Positions 7,804-16,005 of a stretch of DNA of 64,000 bases are shown piece after piece (positions within the stretch are counted from its first letter, which is position 1; each line of letters opens with the position of its first letter). Location of the stretch: positions 1 through 64,000 of the forward strand of contig NZ_JBJYIN010000005.1 in the NCBI RefSeq assembly GCF_046237015.1. Reading direction: 5' to 3'. Origin of the DNA: JBJYIN01 sp046237015. GTDB lineage: Bacteria; Pseudomonadota; Gammaproteobacteria; Enterobacterales; Enterobacteriaceae. A program made the position numbers and the translations under genes. A model generated the notes under the pieces. That model saw only the letters and a list, made by a program, of their open reading frames with translations, searched no databases and had not been told where the DNA came from.

Positions 7804-8838
7804 TTATCGCTGCGGAAGAAAACGCAGCGGGTTTACGGATTTCCCCTTGTAACGAATTTCAAAATGCAAACGTACTGAACTGGTTCCGGTGCTACCCATG
7901 GTAGCGATTTGTTGCCCCGCCGTGACCTCTTGTTGTTCCCGGACCAGCATTGTGTCGTTATGGGCATAGGCGCTCAGGTAGTCATCATTATGCTTGATGA
8001 TTATTAGATTTCCGTAACCTCGCAGAGCGTTGCCCGCATACACTACACGCCCACTGGCGGTAGAAGTGATCGGTTGCCCACGTGAGCCGGCGATATCAAT
8101 CCCTTTATTTCCCCCTTCAGATGCGGAGAAACTATCTATGACTTTCCCATCGGTAGGCCAACGCCAACTGCCGACAGCAGCGGTACTACTCGTATTGCTG
8201 CTGGCAACAGCCGCTGGTGCGGTAACAGGAGCGGTGGCTGTTGCTCCTGCCGTAGGCAACATTTTGCCTACATTCTGTTTACCCGAATTACCAGAATACG
8301 CATTAGTTGACTGAGAATCAACCTGTGTAGTTTGTATTTGAGCACTTGATGGCGGCGTCGGTACGCCCTTCGTTGTCGCATCCGTCGCTGCCAACATTCC
8401 ACCACCGGTCAAACCACTACCTGTAACACCAGTAGAACCATTCCCAAGACTTAAGGTTTGGCCTACATTCAGGCTATAGGGTTCTGGAATATTATTGCGC
8501 TGAGCCAGATCCCGGTAATCATTACCTGTAATCCACGCAATATAAAATAACGTATCGCCACGCTTGACGATATAATTATTACCGTTATAGCTACCTTTCG
8601 GAATATTCCCGTAACTACGGTTATAAACAATTCGCCCATCACGCGTCGTAACCATTGAGTCACCAGAGGTCGATATACGTGATGGAGGTGCCGATAGCAT
8701 GCCGCTTCTACTACCCTTATTTCCGTCCACACTGCTTATCGGTGCTGATGTCGTGTTATTGTTGGAGCAACCAGCTACCCCCAAAACAATTACCGTACAA
8801 ACAGCCATTTGACGCAAACCCATCATTCGGCTTCCCAT
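7804..8838 (-). CDS. nlpD: Murein hydrolase activator NlpD
   Basis: NlpD is an outer-membrane lipoprotein that activates the amidase AmiC at the division septum. The protein is 344 aa with a lipobox VAGC (Cys24), a LysM peptidoglycan-binding domain at about residues 89-132, a Ser/Thr/Ala-rich linker and a C-terminal LytM (M23) domain. The LytM metal ligands are not intact (GIDIAG instead of HxxxD), as expected of an activator rather than a peptidase. The start has a GGGGAG site. In E. coli the main rpoS promoter lies inside nlpD; the same arrangement is likely here. Confidence 0.95.
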   Translation of the reverse strand: MGSRMMGLRQMAVCTVIVLGVAGCSNNNTTSAPISSVDGNKGSRSGMLSAPPSRISTSGDSMVTTRDGRIVYNRSYGNIPKGSYNGNNYIVKRGDTLFYIAWITGNDYRDLAQRNNIPEPYSLNVGQTLSLGNGSTGVTGSGLTGGGMLAATDATTKGVPTPPSSAQIQTTQVDSQSTNAYSGNSGKQNVGKMLPTAGATATAPVTAPAAVASSNTSSTAAVGSWRWPTDGKVIDSFSASEGGNKGIDIAGSRGQPITSTASGRVVYAGNALRGYGNLIIIKHNDDYLSAYAHNDTMLVREQQEVTAGQQIATMGSTGTSSVRLHFEIRYKGKSVNPLRFLPQR

Positions 8839-8939
8839 GCGCCCTCTCCCCTATAACTATAAAATTCGCAAATTAATTCAGATAGTTGTACTTCTCTACC
8901 ATCAAGAAACAACTATCAAAATACCCTACCGCAACGGTA

Positions 8940-9566
8940 TCAGGCTAGTTCACCTTTGACTAGTGGAACAAACCGAACAGCTTCCACCGCCTGAATAATG
9001 AATTCCCCCGCATGGCGCTGCACCAACTGTAGCATTTGTGATTGATCGCCTACGGGTAGCACCATTATCCCGCCCTCATCCAGTTGTGCCAGCAAGGCTT
9101 TCGGAATCTCTGGTGGTGCGGCGGTCACAATGATGGCATCAAAAGGCCCACGAGAAGCCCATCCTTGCCAGCCATCGCCGTGACGAGTGGAAACATTATG
9201 TAAATCGAGCTGCTTAAGCCGACGTTTAGCATGCCACTGCAATCCTTTGATGCGCTCAACGGAACAGACATGCTTGACAAGATGGGCCAAAATGGCTGTT
9301 TGATAGCCAGAACCTGTTCCGATTTCCAACACTCGGGACTCGGGCGTCAGACACAATAATTCTGTCATCCGCGCCACCATATAGGGTTGGGAGATCGTCT
9401 GACCGGATCCTATTGGCAATGCAGTATTTTCATAAGCTTTGTGCTCAAACGCTTCGTCAACAAAGCGTTCTCTGGGTACAGCTTCAATAGCCTTCAGCAG
9501 GCGCTCATCCTGTATACCCAATTGACGCAACTGCGCCAGCAACGTTTGCATCCGTTTGTTCACCAT
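8940..9566 (-). CDS. pcm: Protein-L-isoaspartate O-methyltransferase
   Basis: Pcm repairs age-damaged proteins by methylating L-isoaspartyl residues with S-adenosylmethionine. The protein is 208 aa, identical to the E. coli length. The methyltransferase motif I LEIGTGSGYQT is present, as are the substrate loop GSGQTISQPYMVA and the C-terminal RFVPLVKGELA. In other enterobacteria pcm directly follows surE and overlaps its stop. Here the ATGGTGA overlap is kept, but the upstream surE body is absent. Confidence 0.96.
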   Translation of the reverse strand: MVNKRMQTLLAQLRQLGIQDERLLKAIEAVPRERFVDEAFEHKAYENTALPIGSGQTISQPYMVARMTELLCLTPESRVLEIGTGSGYQTAILAHLVKHVCSVERIKGLQWHAKRRLKQLDLHNVSTRHGDGWQGWASRGPFDAIIVTAAPPEIPKALLAQLDEGGIMVLPVGDQSQMLQLVQRHAGEFIIQAVEAVRFVPLVKGELA

Positions 9567-9688
9567 TCTCTGCTAACCTCAGATTTGGTTAACCTCATCG
9601 CCAATGCGCACTTTCCCCCAAGCGGGGTAAAAATTGCCGCTATCATCATTATCGTTACAAACATTCGATTAGGAAAAATCAACTGCAT
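9560..9688 (-). pseudogene. Short frame where surE should be; probable surE deletion scar
   Basis: In related enterobacteria the order truD-surE-pcm is fixed and surE needs about 760 bp. Here only 125 bp separate the truD stop from the pcm start. They hold a 42-codon frame beginning MQLIFPN and ending LTKSEVSREW with a TGA that overlaps the pcm ATG. The TGG-TGA/ATG overlap looks like the old surE 3' end. The rest does not resemble the SurE N-terminus (no LLSNDDG motif). The assignment as a scar is inference; it could also be an unrelated chance frame. Confidence 0.4.
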
Positions 9689-9691
9689 ACG

Positions 9692-10747
9692 TCAGGCTAC
9701 AGTATCCAAGTCCTGTTGCTGATCGATAATTTCACGTACAACGCTGGTGGCAAAACTTCCAGCAGGCAACCAGAATTTCAGTGCAACCGTACTGTCATCC
9801 AACCAATGCCAGACCATACGCTGCGGATATAATAAAATCGCCCGACGAGCAGGTTCAACCCGTTCACGTTGTAATAATGTCCACAACGTTTCCTGACCGA
9901 CCAGACTCTGCTGTTCAAAAGCCAGTGCAGCATCTAACGTACCGAGTTCACCTTCTCCGGGTAACGGCGCAGTTACCTGAAGTTCACCCGCGTCAACTCT
10001 TGCTTGTAACGCCGTCAACTCATCCGGCTTGGCGACAAACCAACTCCCACGACCGGTTAATTGTAATGCATCGCCCGATAAAACAGTTTTGGCCTGCTGT
10101 CTGGCAAGCCTGATACTGGCAACCTGATTAAAGAGCGCACTCCGACTGGCTGAAAGATAAAAGCTGCGCTTACTACGCTCTTTGACCCGAATAGTATTAT
10201 TCGCCCAGAGACGCGCCTGCTCAAGATTGTTACCGCCCTTGCCAAATCGCTGACGCCCAAAATAGTTAGGTACACCGTATTCAGCAACCTGTTGTAAGCG
10301 AGATTCCACATCAGGCCGATCGCTAATCTGACGCAATACCAAAGCAAAATCATTGCCTTGTAACGAACCAATACGCAATTTACGGCGATGACGAGCAAAT
10401 TCAAGCACCTCGCAACCTTCCAACAAAAATGCGCTAAAATCAGGCTCGGCTTTACCAGGAATACGTAGACAGAACCATTGTTCGGTCACGGCATGGCGAT
10501 CCTTCAGACCGGCATAGCTCACATCACGTTGTGGGATACGGCAAAATTTAGCCAATGCTTCCGCGACAAATTGCGTATTACAGCCGCGCTTACGCACGCG
10601 CACCAAAACATGCTCACCCTCGCCATCGGGCTGAAACCCCAGATCCTCAATCACGCAGAAATCATCCGCCGTCGATTTCAGTACGCCAGATGACCGTGGT
10701 TTGCCATGCAACCAAATCAGGCTGTCATCGTTATTCATCTCAATCAT
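9692..10747 (-). CDS. truD: tRNA pseudouridine(13) synthase TruD
   Basis: TruD converts U13 of tRNA-Glu to pseudouridine. The protein is 351 aa. The catalytic aspartate lies in GLKDRHAVTEQ (about residue 80), and the TruD-specific insertion domain is in the second half. The ATG at 10745-10747 (MIEMNND) matches the family start, 10 nt after the ispF stop. A longer frame from 10777 would overlap ispF and adds unrelated residues. The C-terminus is followed directly by the surE-less junction. Confidence 0.94.
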   Translation of the reverse strand: MIEMNNDDSLIWLHGKPRSSGVLKSTADDFCVIEDLGFQPDGEGEHVLVRVRKRGCNTQFVAEALAKFCRIPQRDVSYAGLKDRHAVTEQWFCLRIPGKAEPDFSAFLLEGCEVLEFARHRRKLRIGSLQGNDFALVLRQISDRPDVESRLQQVAEYGVPNYFGRQRFGKGGNNLEQARLWANNTIRVKERSKRSFYLSASRSALFNQVASIRLARQQAKTVLSGDALQLTGRGSWFVAKPDELTALQARVDAGELQVTAPLPGEGELGTLDAALAFEQQSLVGQETLWTLLQRERVEPARRAILLYPQRMVWHWLDDSTVALKFWLPAGSFATSVVREIIDQQQDLDTVA

Positions 10748-10757
10748 CAGTGCGTAC

Positions 10758-11255
10758 TTACCATGCGACAATCTCACCGGCTTCGTTTTTTACCAGCAGA
10801 GCGACTGCTTCGCAGGCAATCCCCTCACCTCGGCCAGTAAAGCCCAACTGTTCCGTTGTCGTTGCCTTAATGTTCACGTCGTCCATATGGCACTGTAAGT
10901 CTTCAGCCAGATTCACCCGCATTTGCGGAATGTGGGGGGCCATTTTAGGTGCCTGAGCGATAATCGTGACGTCCACATTTCCCAGACGGTAGCCTTTCTC
11001 ATTAATTTTTTTCCAGGCTTCCCGCAATAGCCCACGGCTGTCAGCACCTTTAAACGCAGGGTCAGTATCAGGAAATAGTTTTCCAATATCCCCCAATGCC
11101 GCAGCACCGAGTAGCGCATCAGTTACCGCATGCAAAACAACATCACCGTCAGAATGTGCCAGTAATCCCTGAGTATAAGGAATACGCACACCACCGATCA
11201 CCAGCGGACCTTCTCCACCGAATTTATGAACATCAAAACCGTGACCGATACGCAT
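10758..11255 (-). CDS. ispF: 2-C-methyl-D-erythritol 2,4-cyclodiphosphate synthase
   Basis: IspF cyclises CDP-ME 2-phosphate to MEcPP, the fifth step of the MEP isoprenoid pathway. The protein is 165 aa. The zinc-binding GFDVH motif is at the N-terminus, and the LAHSDGDVVLHA and GFTGRGEGIACEAV signatures follow. It sits 15 nt behind ispD, with truD right after it. Confidence 0.96.
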   Translation of the reverse strand: MRIGHGFDVHKFGGEGPLVIGGVRIPYTQGLLAHSDGDVVLHAVTDALLGAAALGDIGKLFPDTDPAFKGADSRGLLREAWKKINEKGYRLGNVDVTIIAQAPKMAPHIPQMRVNLAEDLQCHMDDVNIKATTTEQLGFTGRGEGIACEAVALLVKNEAGEIVAW

Positions 11256-11270
11256 CGCGCCTTCTCCTTT

Positions 11271-11987
11271 TTATTCAATCGTATGATTGTGGTGCAAATT
11301 CGTTAAATAAAACTCGGCCAATGCCAAATCTTCCGGGCAGGTCACTTTAATATTATCAGCGCGACCACTTATTAATTGTGGATGATAACCACAATACTCC
11401 AGCGCAGAGGCCTCATCAGTGACCACCACGCCATCATTTAAAGCGCGGCGTAAACAGGTTTTCAATAAAACGGAAGGAAACAACTGGGGCGTGAGCGCAT
11501 GCCATAAATCACGTCGCTCAACCGTTTGGGTAATCACCGATCCTGAACCGCGCTTCATCGTATCACGAACCGGAGCAGCCAAAATTCCACCAACGTCACT
11601 GTGTCCAACCAGACTCAACAACCGAGCCAGATCATCCTGATGCAAACAGGGACGCGCTGCGTCATGTACCAAAACCCATTCTGTATCAGCAACCTCTTGT
11701 AATCCCGCCAATACTGAATCAGCACGTTGTTTTCCCCCAACAACCACACGGATGCGAGGATCTCTGGCGATCGGTAAGGAATGAAAGGATACATCATCAG
11801 GACTAATGGCAATCACTGCTCGATGAATCAGGGGATGAGATAACAACGCATCAACCGCGTGTTCGAGGATCGTTTTATGACCGATGGTCAAGTACTGTTT
11901 AGGACGATCGCTTTTCATCCGGCTGCCATTACCGGCAGCGGGCAGAACAGCAACAATCTCTGGCTGGGAAAGACTCTGTTTTAACAT
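11271..11987 (-). CDS. ispD: 2-C-methyl-D-erythritol 4-phosphate cytidylyltransferase
   Basis: IspD transfers CMP from CTP to MEP, the third step of the MEP pathway. The protein is 238 aa with the nucleotide-binding motif AAGNGSRM followed by RPKQY, and the conserved VHDAARPC and TDEASALE segments. It starts 3 nt after the ftsB stop and is followed by ispF. The ftsB-ispD-ispF order is standard for gammaproteobacteria. Confidence 0.96.
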   Translation of the reverse strand: MLKQSLSQPEIVAVLPAAGNGSRMKSDRPKQYLTIGHKTILEHAVDALLSHPLIHRAVIAISPDDVSFHSLPIARDPRIRVVVGGKQRADSVLAGLQEVADTEWVLVHDAARPCLHQDDLARLLSLVGHSDVGGILAAPVRDTMKRGSGSVITQTVERRDLWHALTPQLFPSVLLKTCLRRALNDGVVVTDEASALEYCGYHPQLISGRADNIKVTCPEDLALAEFYLTNLHHNHTIE

Positions 11988-11990
11988 GCG

Positions 11991-12317
11991 TTAGCGTGAT
12001 GTGTTGTTAGGTGAAGACACAGGGGTAGCAGCAGAACGATGGCCAGACTCCGGCACCAGACGATAGAAACTCTCGCCGGGTTTAATCATGCCCAGCTCGT
12101 TGCGTGAACGCTCTTCAATCGCTTCCTGTCCACCGTTCAGATCATCAATTTCTGCAAACAATTGCTCGTTACGGGCTTTCAGTTTGGCATTGTTCCCTTG
12201 CTGGACAACAACATCATCCTTTACTCGCACATAATCATGAATACCATTTTTGCCCAGCCACAGTGAATACTGAAGCCAGCCGAGCAATACCAGTAATAAC
12301 AGCGTAAGTTTTCCCAT
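11991..12317 (-). CDS. ftsB: Cell division protein FtsB
   Basis: FtsB is a small bitopic inner-membrane protein of the FtsQLB complex that licenses septal peptidoglycan synthesis. The protein is 108 aa. It has one transmembrane segment at residues 3-20, a periplasmic coiled coil at about 28-70, the conserved ERSRNELGMIKPGE motif and a variable Ser/Pro-rich tail. It is the first gene of the ftsB-ispDF block. Confidence 0.95.
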   Translation of the reverse strand: MGKLTLLLLVLLGWLQYSLWLGKNGIHDYVRVKDDVVVQQGNNAKLKARNEQLFAEIDDLNGGQEAIEERSRNELGMIKPGESFYRLVPESGHRSAATPVSSPNNTSR

Positions 12318-12471
12318 CCCGCCCCCTGCAAAACCGCCTAATCATCCCATAACTTTAGCTCCGACTCCACATTGTCAGACCGCGAAGGGAAAGATTAACG
12401 TCAGCTACACTCAATCTGACAAGCAGAAAGTACCTTGCTCAGCAGACGTAAGTTGAATCATCAACGCTATA

Positions 12472-12489
12472 TGTGTATTTTTATGCAGA
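12472..12489. promoter_or_regulatory. Possible ArgR (ARG) box
   Basis: The sequence tgTGTATTTTTATGCAga has the TGNAT-N4-ATNCA symmetry of ARG boxes. A second, imperfect half-site pair containing TGCAT lies just downstream (12495-12515). ARG boxes often come in pairs with short spacing. It lies 60 bp upstream of an amino-acid-binding protein gene. This is inference from pattern only; the second box is poor. Confidence 0.35.
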
Positions 12490-12547
12490 CAAAATGCATA
12501 AAAAAAGTGCATACGCACAAAAATTTAACCCAATACCAGGAGAACGC

Positions 12548-13318
12548 ATGTTTAAGAAACTGTTACTGATTGGTGCCATGTGCGCCACTGTTATGTCTGG
12601 CAGCGCATTCGCAGCAGAACCAACCTACGTTGTAGGCTCCGGTGGCACCTATCGCCCGTTCGAATTTGAAAACGCGCAGAAAGAATTAGAAGGCTTTGAT
12701 ATCGACATTATTAAAGCAATTGCCAAAGCTGAAAAATTTAACATCAAGCTGATCAACACCCCTTGGGAAGGCATTTTTGCCACGCTGGGTGCGGGCGACC
12801 GTGACATCATCATTTCGGGTATCACGATCACAGACAAACGCAAACAGATGGTTGATTTCTCCAACCCTTACTTCCCTGCCGAACAGTCGATCGTTGTACC
12901 TAAAGGCTCAACGATCGATTCAGTCGCCGCCCTGAAAGACAATAAAGTCGGCGTGGTAAACTCCAGTACCGGCGACGTTGTCGTTTCTGATGTTTTGGGT
13001 AAAAACAGCACGTCGATTAAACGCTTCGACAACACGCCATTAATGCTGCAAGAGCTGTATGAAGACGGCATTGGCGCGGCGGTCGGTGATGTGGGCGTCA
13101 TTAAGTTTTACATTAAGACCCACCCTGAAAAACAATTCAATCTGGTTTCCGATGCCCGCTTTGAACGCCAGTATTTTGGTATCGCCGTAGCTAAAGGTAA
13201 CGACGAACTACGTAAAAAAATCAATGACGGTCTGAAAAAGATTGTCGCTGATGGTACCTACGCCAAAATCTATCAAACCTGGTTTGATAATAATGTTCCT
13301 ACATTGCCAGCAGAGTAA
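12548..13318 (+). CDS. Amino-acid ABC transporter periplasmic binding protein
   Basis: This is the substrate-binding protein of a polar/basic amino-acid importer (PAAT family, SBP_bac_3 domain). It is 256 aa with a clear Sec signal peptide cleaved after SGSAFA. The family signature GFDIDIIKAIAK is present, as are the ligand-binding segments TLGAGDRDIIISGITIT and the YFGIAVAKGN strand. The frame is open from 12473, but the ATG at 12548 has an AGGAG site and begins the signal peptide. The following permease and ATPase complete the transporter. The substrate is not determined by sequence; ArtJ/HisJ/GlnH-like specificity is possible. Confidence 0.9.
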   Translation: MFKKLLLIGAMCATVMSGSAFAAEPTYVVGSGGTYRPFEFENAQKELEGFDIDIIKAIAKAEKFNIKLINTPWEGIFATLGAGDRDIIISGITITDKRKQMVDFSNPYFPAEQSIVVPKGSTIDSVAALKDNKVGVVNSSTGDVVVSDVLGKNSTSIKRFDNTPLMLQELYEDGIGAAVGDVGVIKFYIKTHPEKQFNLVSDARFERQYFGIAVAKGNDELRKKINDGLKKIVADGTYAKIYQTWFDNNVPTLPAE

Positions 13319-13444
13319 TCGCTCAACAGGAAACCACAACGGTACGATCCTCGCATAACAAACACCTGCCGGATAGTGTGGCTCGCTATCCGGCATCAAT
13401 AACACGTTATTACGCTAATCTATTCAATCATAAAGGAAACGATC

Positions 13445-14209
13445 TTGACGGGATTTCGTTGGGAGATCATTCAGGAATATGCACCACTCTTTACAGAAGG
13501 TGCCTGGATGACCATAAAATGTACCCTTATCTGTGTCATACTTGGCACCTGCTGGGGCCTAACCCTGGGCTTGGGGCGGTTAGCACAGGCGCCACACGGT
13601 CCCTGGAAATATATTCTGCATTACGGTGTGCAATGGCCGGTTCGTATCTATATCAGTGCGTTCCGCGGCACGCCGCTATTCGTGCAAATCATGGTGGTGC
13701 ATTTCGCCCTCGTGCCGTTGTTTATCAACCCACGTGACGGCCTGCTGGTCACCAGTGGCATGATGTCCGTAGATTTCGCGCGTATGCTGCGTTCCGACTA
13801 CGGCGCATTTCTCTCCTGTATTGTGGCGATCACCCTAAATGCCGGGGCTTATGTTTCCGAGATTTTTCGTGCAGGTATTCAATCCATCGATCGCGGTCAG
13901 ATGGAAGCTTCGCGTTCACTGGGGATGAGCTACGGTAAGACCATGCGCAAGGTAATATTACCGCAGGCATTCCGCCGTATGCTGCCGCCACTGGGAAACA
14001 ACGCGATTGCCATCGTAAAAGATTCTTCACTCGCTTCAGCAATCGGCCTTGCCGATCTGGCCTATGCGGCCCGTACCGTTTCTGGCGCTTATGCCACCTA
14101 TTGGGAACCCTACCTGACCATCTCTCTTGTCTATTGGGTTATTACTTTCCTGCTCTCACTGCTGGTTCGGCACATGGAAACGAGGTTCGGTAAAAGTGAT
14201 TCACGTTAA
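13445..14209 (+). CDS. Amino-acid ABC transporter permease (TTG start)
   Basis: This is an inner-membrane permease of the His/Glu/Gln/Arg family, 254 aa, with about five transmembrane segments. The coupling motif is EASRSLGMSYGKTMRKVILPQA. The likely start is TTG at 13445, with AAGGAAA seven nucleotides upstream and no better ATG nearby. Its end overlaps the ATPase start by 14 nt. A single permease gene suggests a homodimeric channel, unlike ArtQM or HisQM. Confidence 0.9.
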   Translation: MTGFRWEIIQEYAPLFTEGAWMTIKCTLICVILGTCWGLTLGLGRLAQAPHGPWKYILHYGVQWPVRIYISAFRGTPLFVQIMVVHFALVPLFINPRDGLLVTSGMMSVDFARMLRSDYGAFLSCIVAITLNAGAYVSEIFRAGIQSIDRGQMEASRSLGMSYGKTMRKVILPQAFRRMLPPLGNNAIAIVKDSSLASAIGLADLAYAARTVSGAYATYWEPYLTISLVYWVITFLLSLLVRHMETRFGKSDSR

Positions 14210-14918
14210 TAATCTGCAAAAAAAGTTTGGTGATACGCAGGTTCTGTCTGGTATTTCCTGTGATATTGCCCCTCAGGAAGTCATCTGCATGATCGGCCCA
14301 TCGGGTTCAGGGAAGAGCACATTCCTGCGCTGCATTAACGCACTAGAAACGCTGTCAGCAGGCGAGATTACGGTCAACGGCTTTGCCATTCACGATAAGA
14401 GAACCGATATCAACCGTATGCGTGAAAGCGTAGGCATGGTATTTCAACGGTTTAATCTGTTCCCACACATGACGGTGTTGGAAAATGTGATTATGGCACC
14501 GATGGATGTGAAAAAAATCCCCCGAGCACAAGCCGTTGAGCGCGCTAAAGTCTTGCTCAGCAAGGTTGGTTTGCTGGATAAAATCGATGCCTGGCCGAAC
14601 AGCCTGTCTGGTGGTCAACAGCAGCGTGTCGCCATTGCTCGCGCGTTAGCGATGGAACCTGCGATCATGTTGTTTGATGAACCCACTTCTGCGTTAGACC
14701 CAGAACTGGTGGGTGAAGTGTTGGCCGTCATGAAAACGCTGGCGCTGGAAGGTATGACGATGGTGATCGTAACGCATGAGATGGCCTTCGCCCGGGAAGT
14801 CGCCGACCGCGTGATCTTTATCGATCAGGGCATTATTCAGGAACAGGGTAAACCCGAAGACATTTTTACCAATCCGAGTAACCCACGCACACGTGCGTTT
14901 CTAAGTAAGGTGCTGTAA
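14196..14918 (+). CDS. Amino-acid ABC transporter ATP-binding protein (GTG start)
   Basis: This is a GlnQ-like ATPase of the same importer. The frame is open from 14127, but the GTG at 14196 (MIHVNNLQKKFG) fits the family start, gives 240 aa like GlnQ and has GAGG upstream. Walker A GPSGSGKST, the signature LSGGQQQRVAIARAL, Walker B MLFDEPTSALDPE and the switch histidine VTHEM are all intact. The 14-nt overlap with the permease implies translational coupling. Confidence 0.92.
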   Translation: MIHVNNLQKKFGDTQVLSGISCDIAPQEVICMIGPSGSGKSTFLRCINALETLSAGEITVNGFAIHDKRTDINRMRESVGMVFQRFNLFPHMTVLENVIMAPMDVKKIPRAQAVERAKVLLSKVGLLDKIDAWPNSLSGGQQQRVAIARALAMEPAIMLFDEPTSALDPELVGEVLAVMKTLALEGMTMVIVTHEMAFAREVADRVIFIDQGIIQEQGKPEDIFTNPSNPRTRAFLSKVL

Positions 14919-14993
14919 TTCACGTTGTTTATATGAAACAAATGAAACAACGCTGCTATTAATCAAGGCCAGCCCAAAATATGGGCTGGTGGT

Positions 14994-15329
14994 TTACCAA
15001 CCCGTCAGAAAAGAAAACACCAGCCAGAATAGACAGACCACCGATAGCCCGGTCGCAGAAAGGGTATAGAACACGTTCCCACTCAGCACAAAGCTAAATC
15101 CCACCCCGATTAAAACCGAAAGTGGCATCAAGGCCAGAAAAAAAGGCCAGGTGTAAAGCATGAAGAAAAACGTGGTATTGGAACCGTACACCAAAAAGGG
15201 AAGCGTGAAAGCCAACCAATAAAAAGAGAAGCCTGCCACCGCCCCCATAAAAGGGTACGAGGCACGCTCTTCATCATCCGACATTGATTTCGTTTTACCG
15301 ATCATTAATTGAGTGGCATTTGGCATCAT
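14994..15329 (-). CDS. ygbE: DUF3561 inner-membrane protein YgbE
   Basis: This is a small hydrophobic protein of 111 aa with about three transmembrane segments (conserved YGSNTTFFFMLYTWPFFLALMP core). It resembles E. coli YgbE, which lies next to cysC there too. The function is unknown. It follows cysC with a 57-bp gap and may be on the cysDNC message. Confidence 0.8.
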   Translation of the reverse strand: MMPNATQLMIGKTKSMSDDEERASYPFMGAVAGFSFYWLAFTLPFLVYGSNTTFFFMLYTWPFFLALMPLSVLIGVGFSFVLSGNVFYTLSATGLSVVCLFWLVFSFLTGW

Positions 15330-15386
15330 CGTTCCCGTAATTCTTCCACATCACCCGAGAGACAAATCATGATGTTGGCGAAGACA

Positions 15387-16004
15387 TCAGAGTTTGATAA
15401 TAGCTCGCTTGCCAAGCAGATCTAACAATTGGTCGGTCAAATTTGTTACTAATTGTTCGCCATCCAAATGGCTATCTGGCGCTTCCGGCGCTTCATACAC
15501 CGAGTCGATTCCGGTGAAATTACGCAGTTCTCCCGCGCGGGCTTTTTTATACAATCCCTTAGGATCGCGCGCTTCACAGGTCGCTAACGGCGTATCCACA
15601 AAGACTTCAATAAATTGCCCTTCTCCCAGCAAATCTTGCACCATTTTACGTTCGGCACGATGTGGCGAGATAAACGCGGTCAGCACCACCAAACCAGCAT
15701 CCACCATCAGTTTGGCGACTTCCCCCACGCGGCGAATATTCTCGCGCCGATCGTCATCGGTGAAACCCAAATCCCGGCACAAACCGTGCCGGACATTGTC
15801 GCCATCCAGCAGGTAAGTGCTGACACCGCGCTGGTGTAGCGCTTGCTCCAGTGCCCCCGCCAGCGTGGATTTACCAGACCCAGACAGCCCGGTAAACCAG
15901 ATAACCACGCCCTGATGACCATGCAGCTTCTCGCGCGACTCACGGGAGACATCGTGCGCATGCCAGACGACGTTATCGTCATTCGGCTCATCACGTAAAG
16001 ACAC
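15387..16004 (-). CDS. cysC: Adenylyl-sulfate kinase
   Basis: CysC phosphorylates APS at the 3' position to give PAPS in sulfate assimilation. Walker A GLSGSGKST, DGDNVRHGL and the DPKGLYKKAR motif are present. The start chosen is GTG at 16002-16004 (SLRDEPNDDNVVW after it), preceded by GGAGG inside the end of cysN. This gives 205 aa, close to the E. coli length. The longer frame from 16067 overlaps cysN and is not family sequence. It starts 1 nt after the cysN stop. Confidence 0.94.
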   Translation of the reverse strand: MSLRDEPNDDNVVWHAHDVSRESREKLHGHQGVVIWFTGLSGSGKSTLAGALEQALHQRGVSTYLLDGDNVRHGLCRDLGFTDDDRRENIRRVGEVAKLMVDAGLVVLTAFISPHRAERKMVQDLLGEGQFIEVFVDTPLATCEARDPKGLYKKARAGELRNFTGIDSVYEAPEAPDSHLDGEQLVTNLTDQLLDLLGKRAIIKL

Positions 16005-16005
16005 G

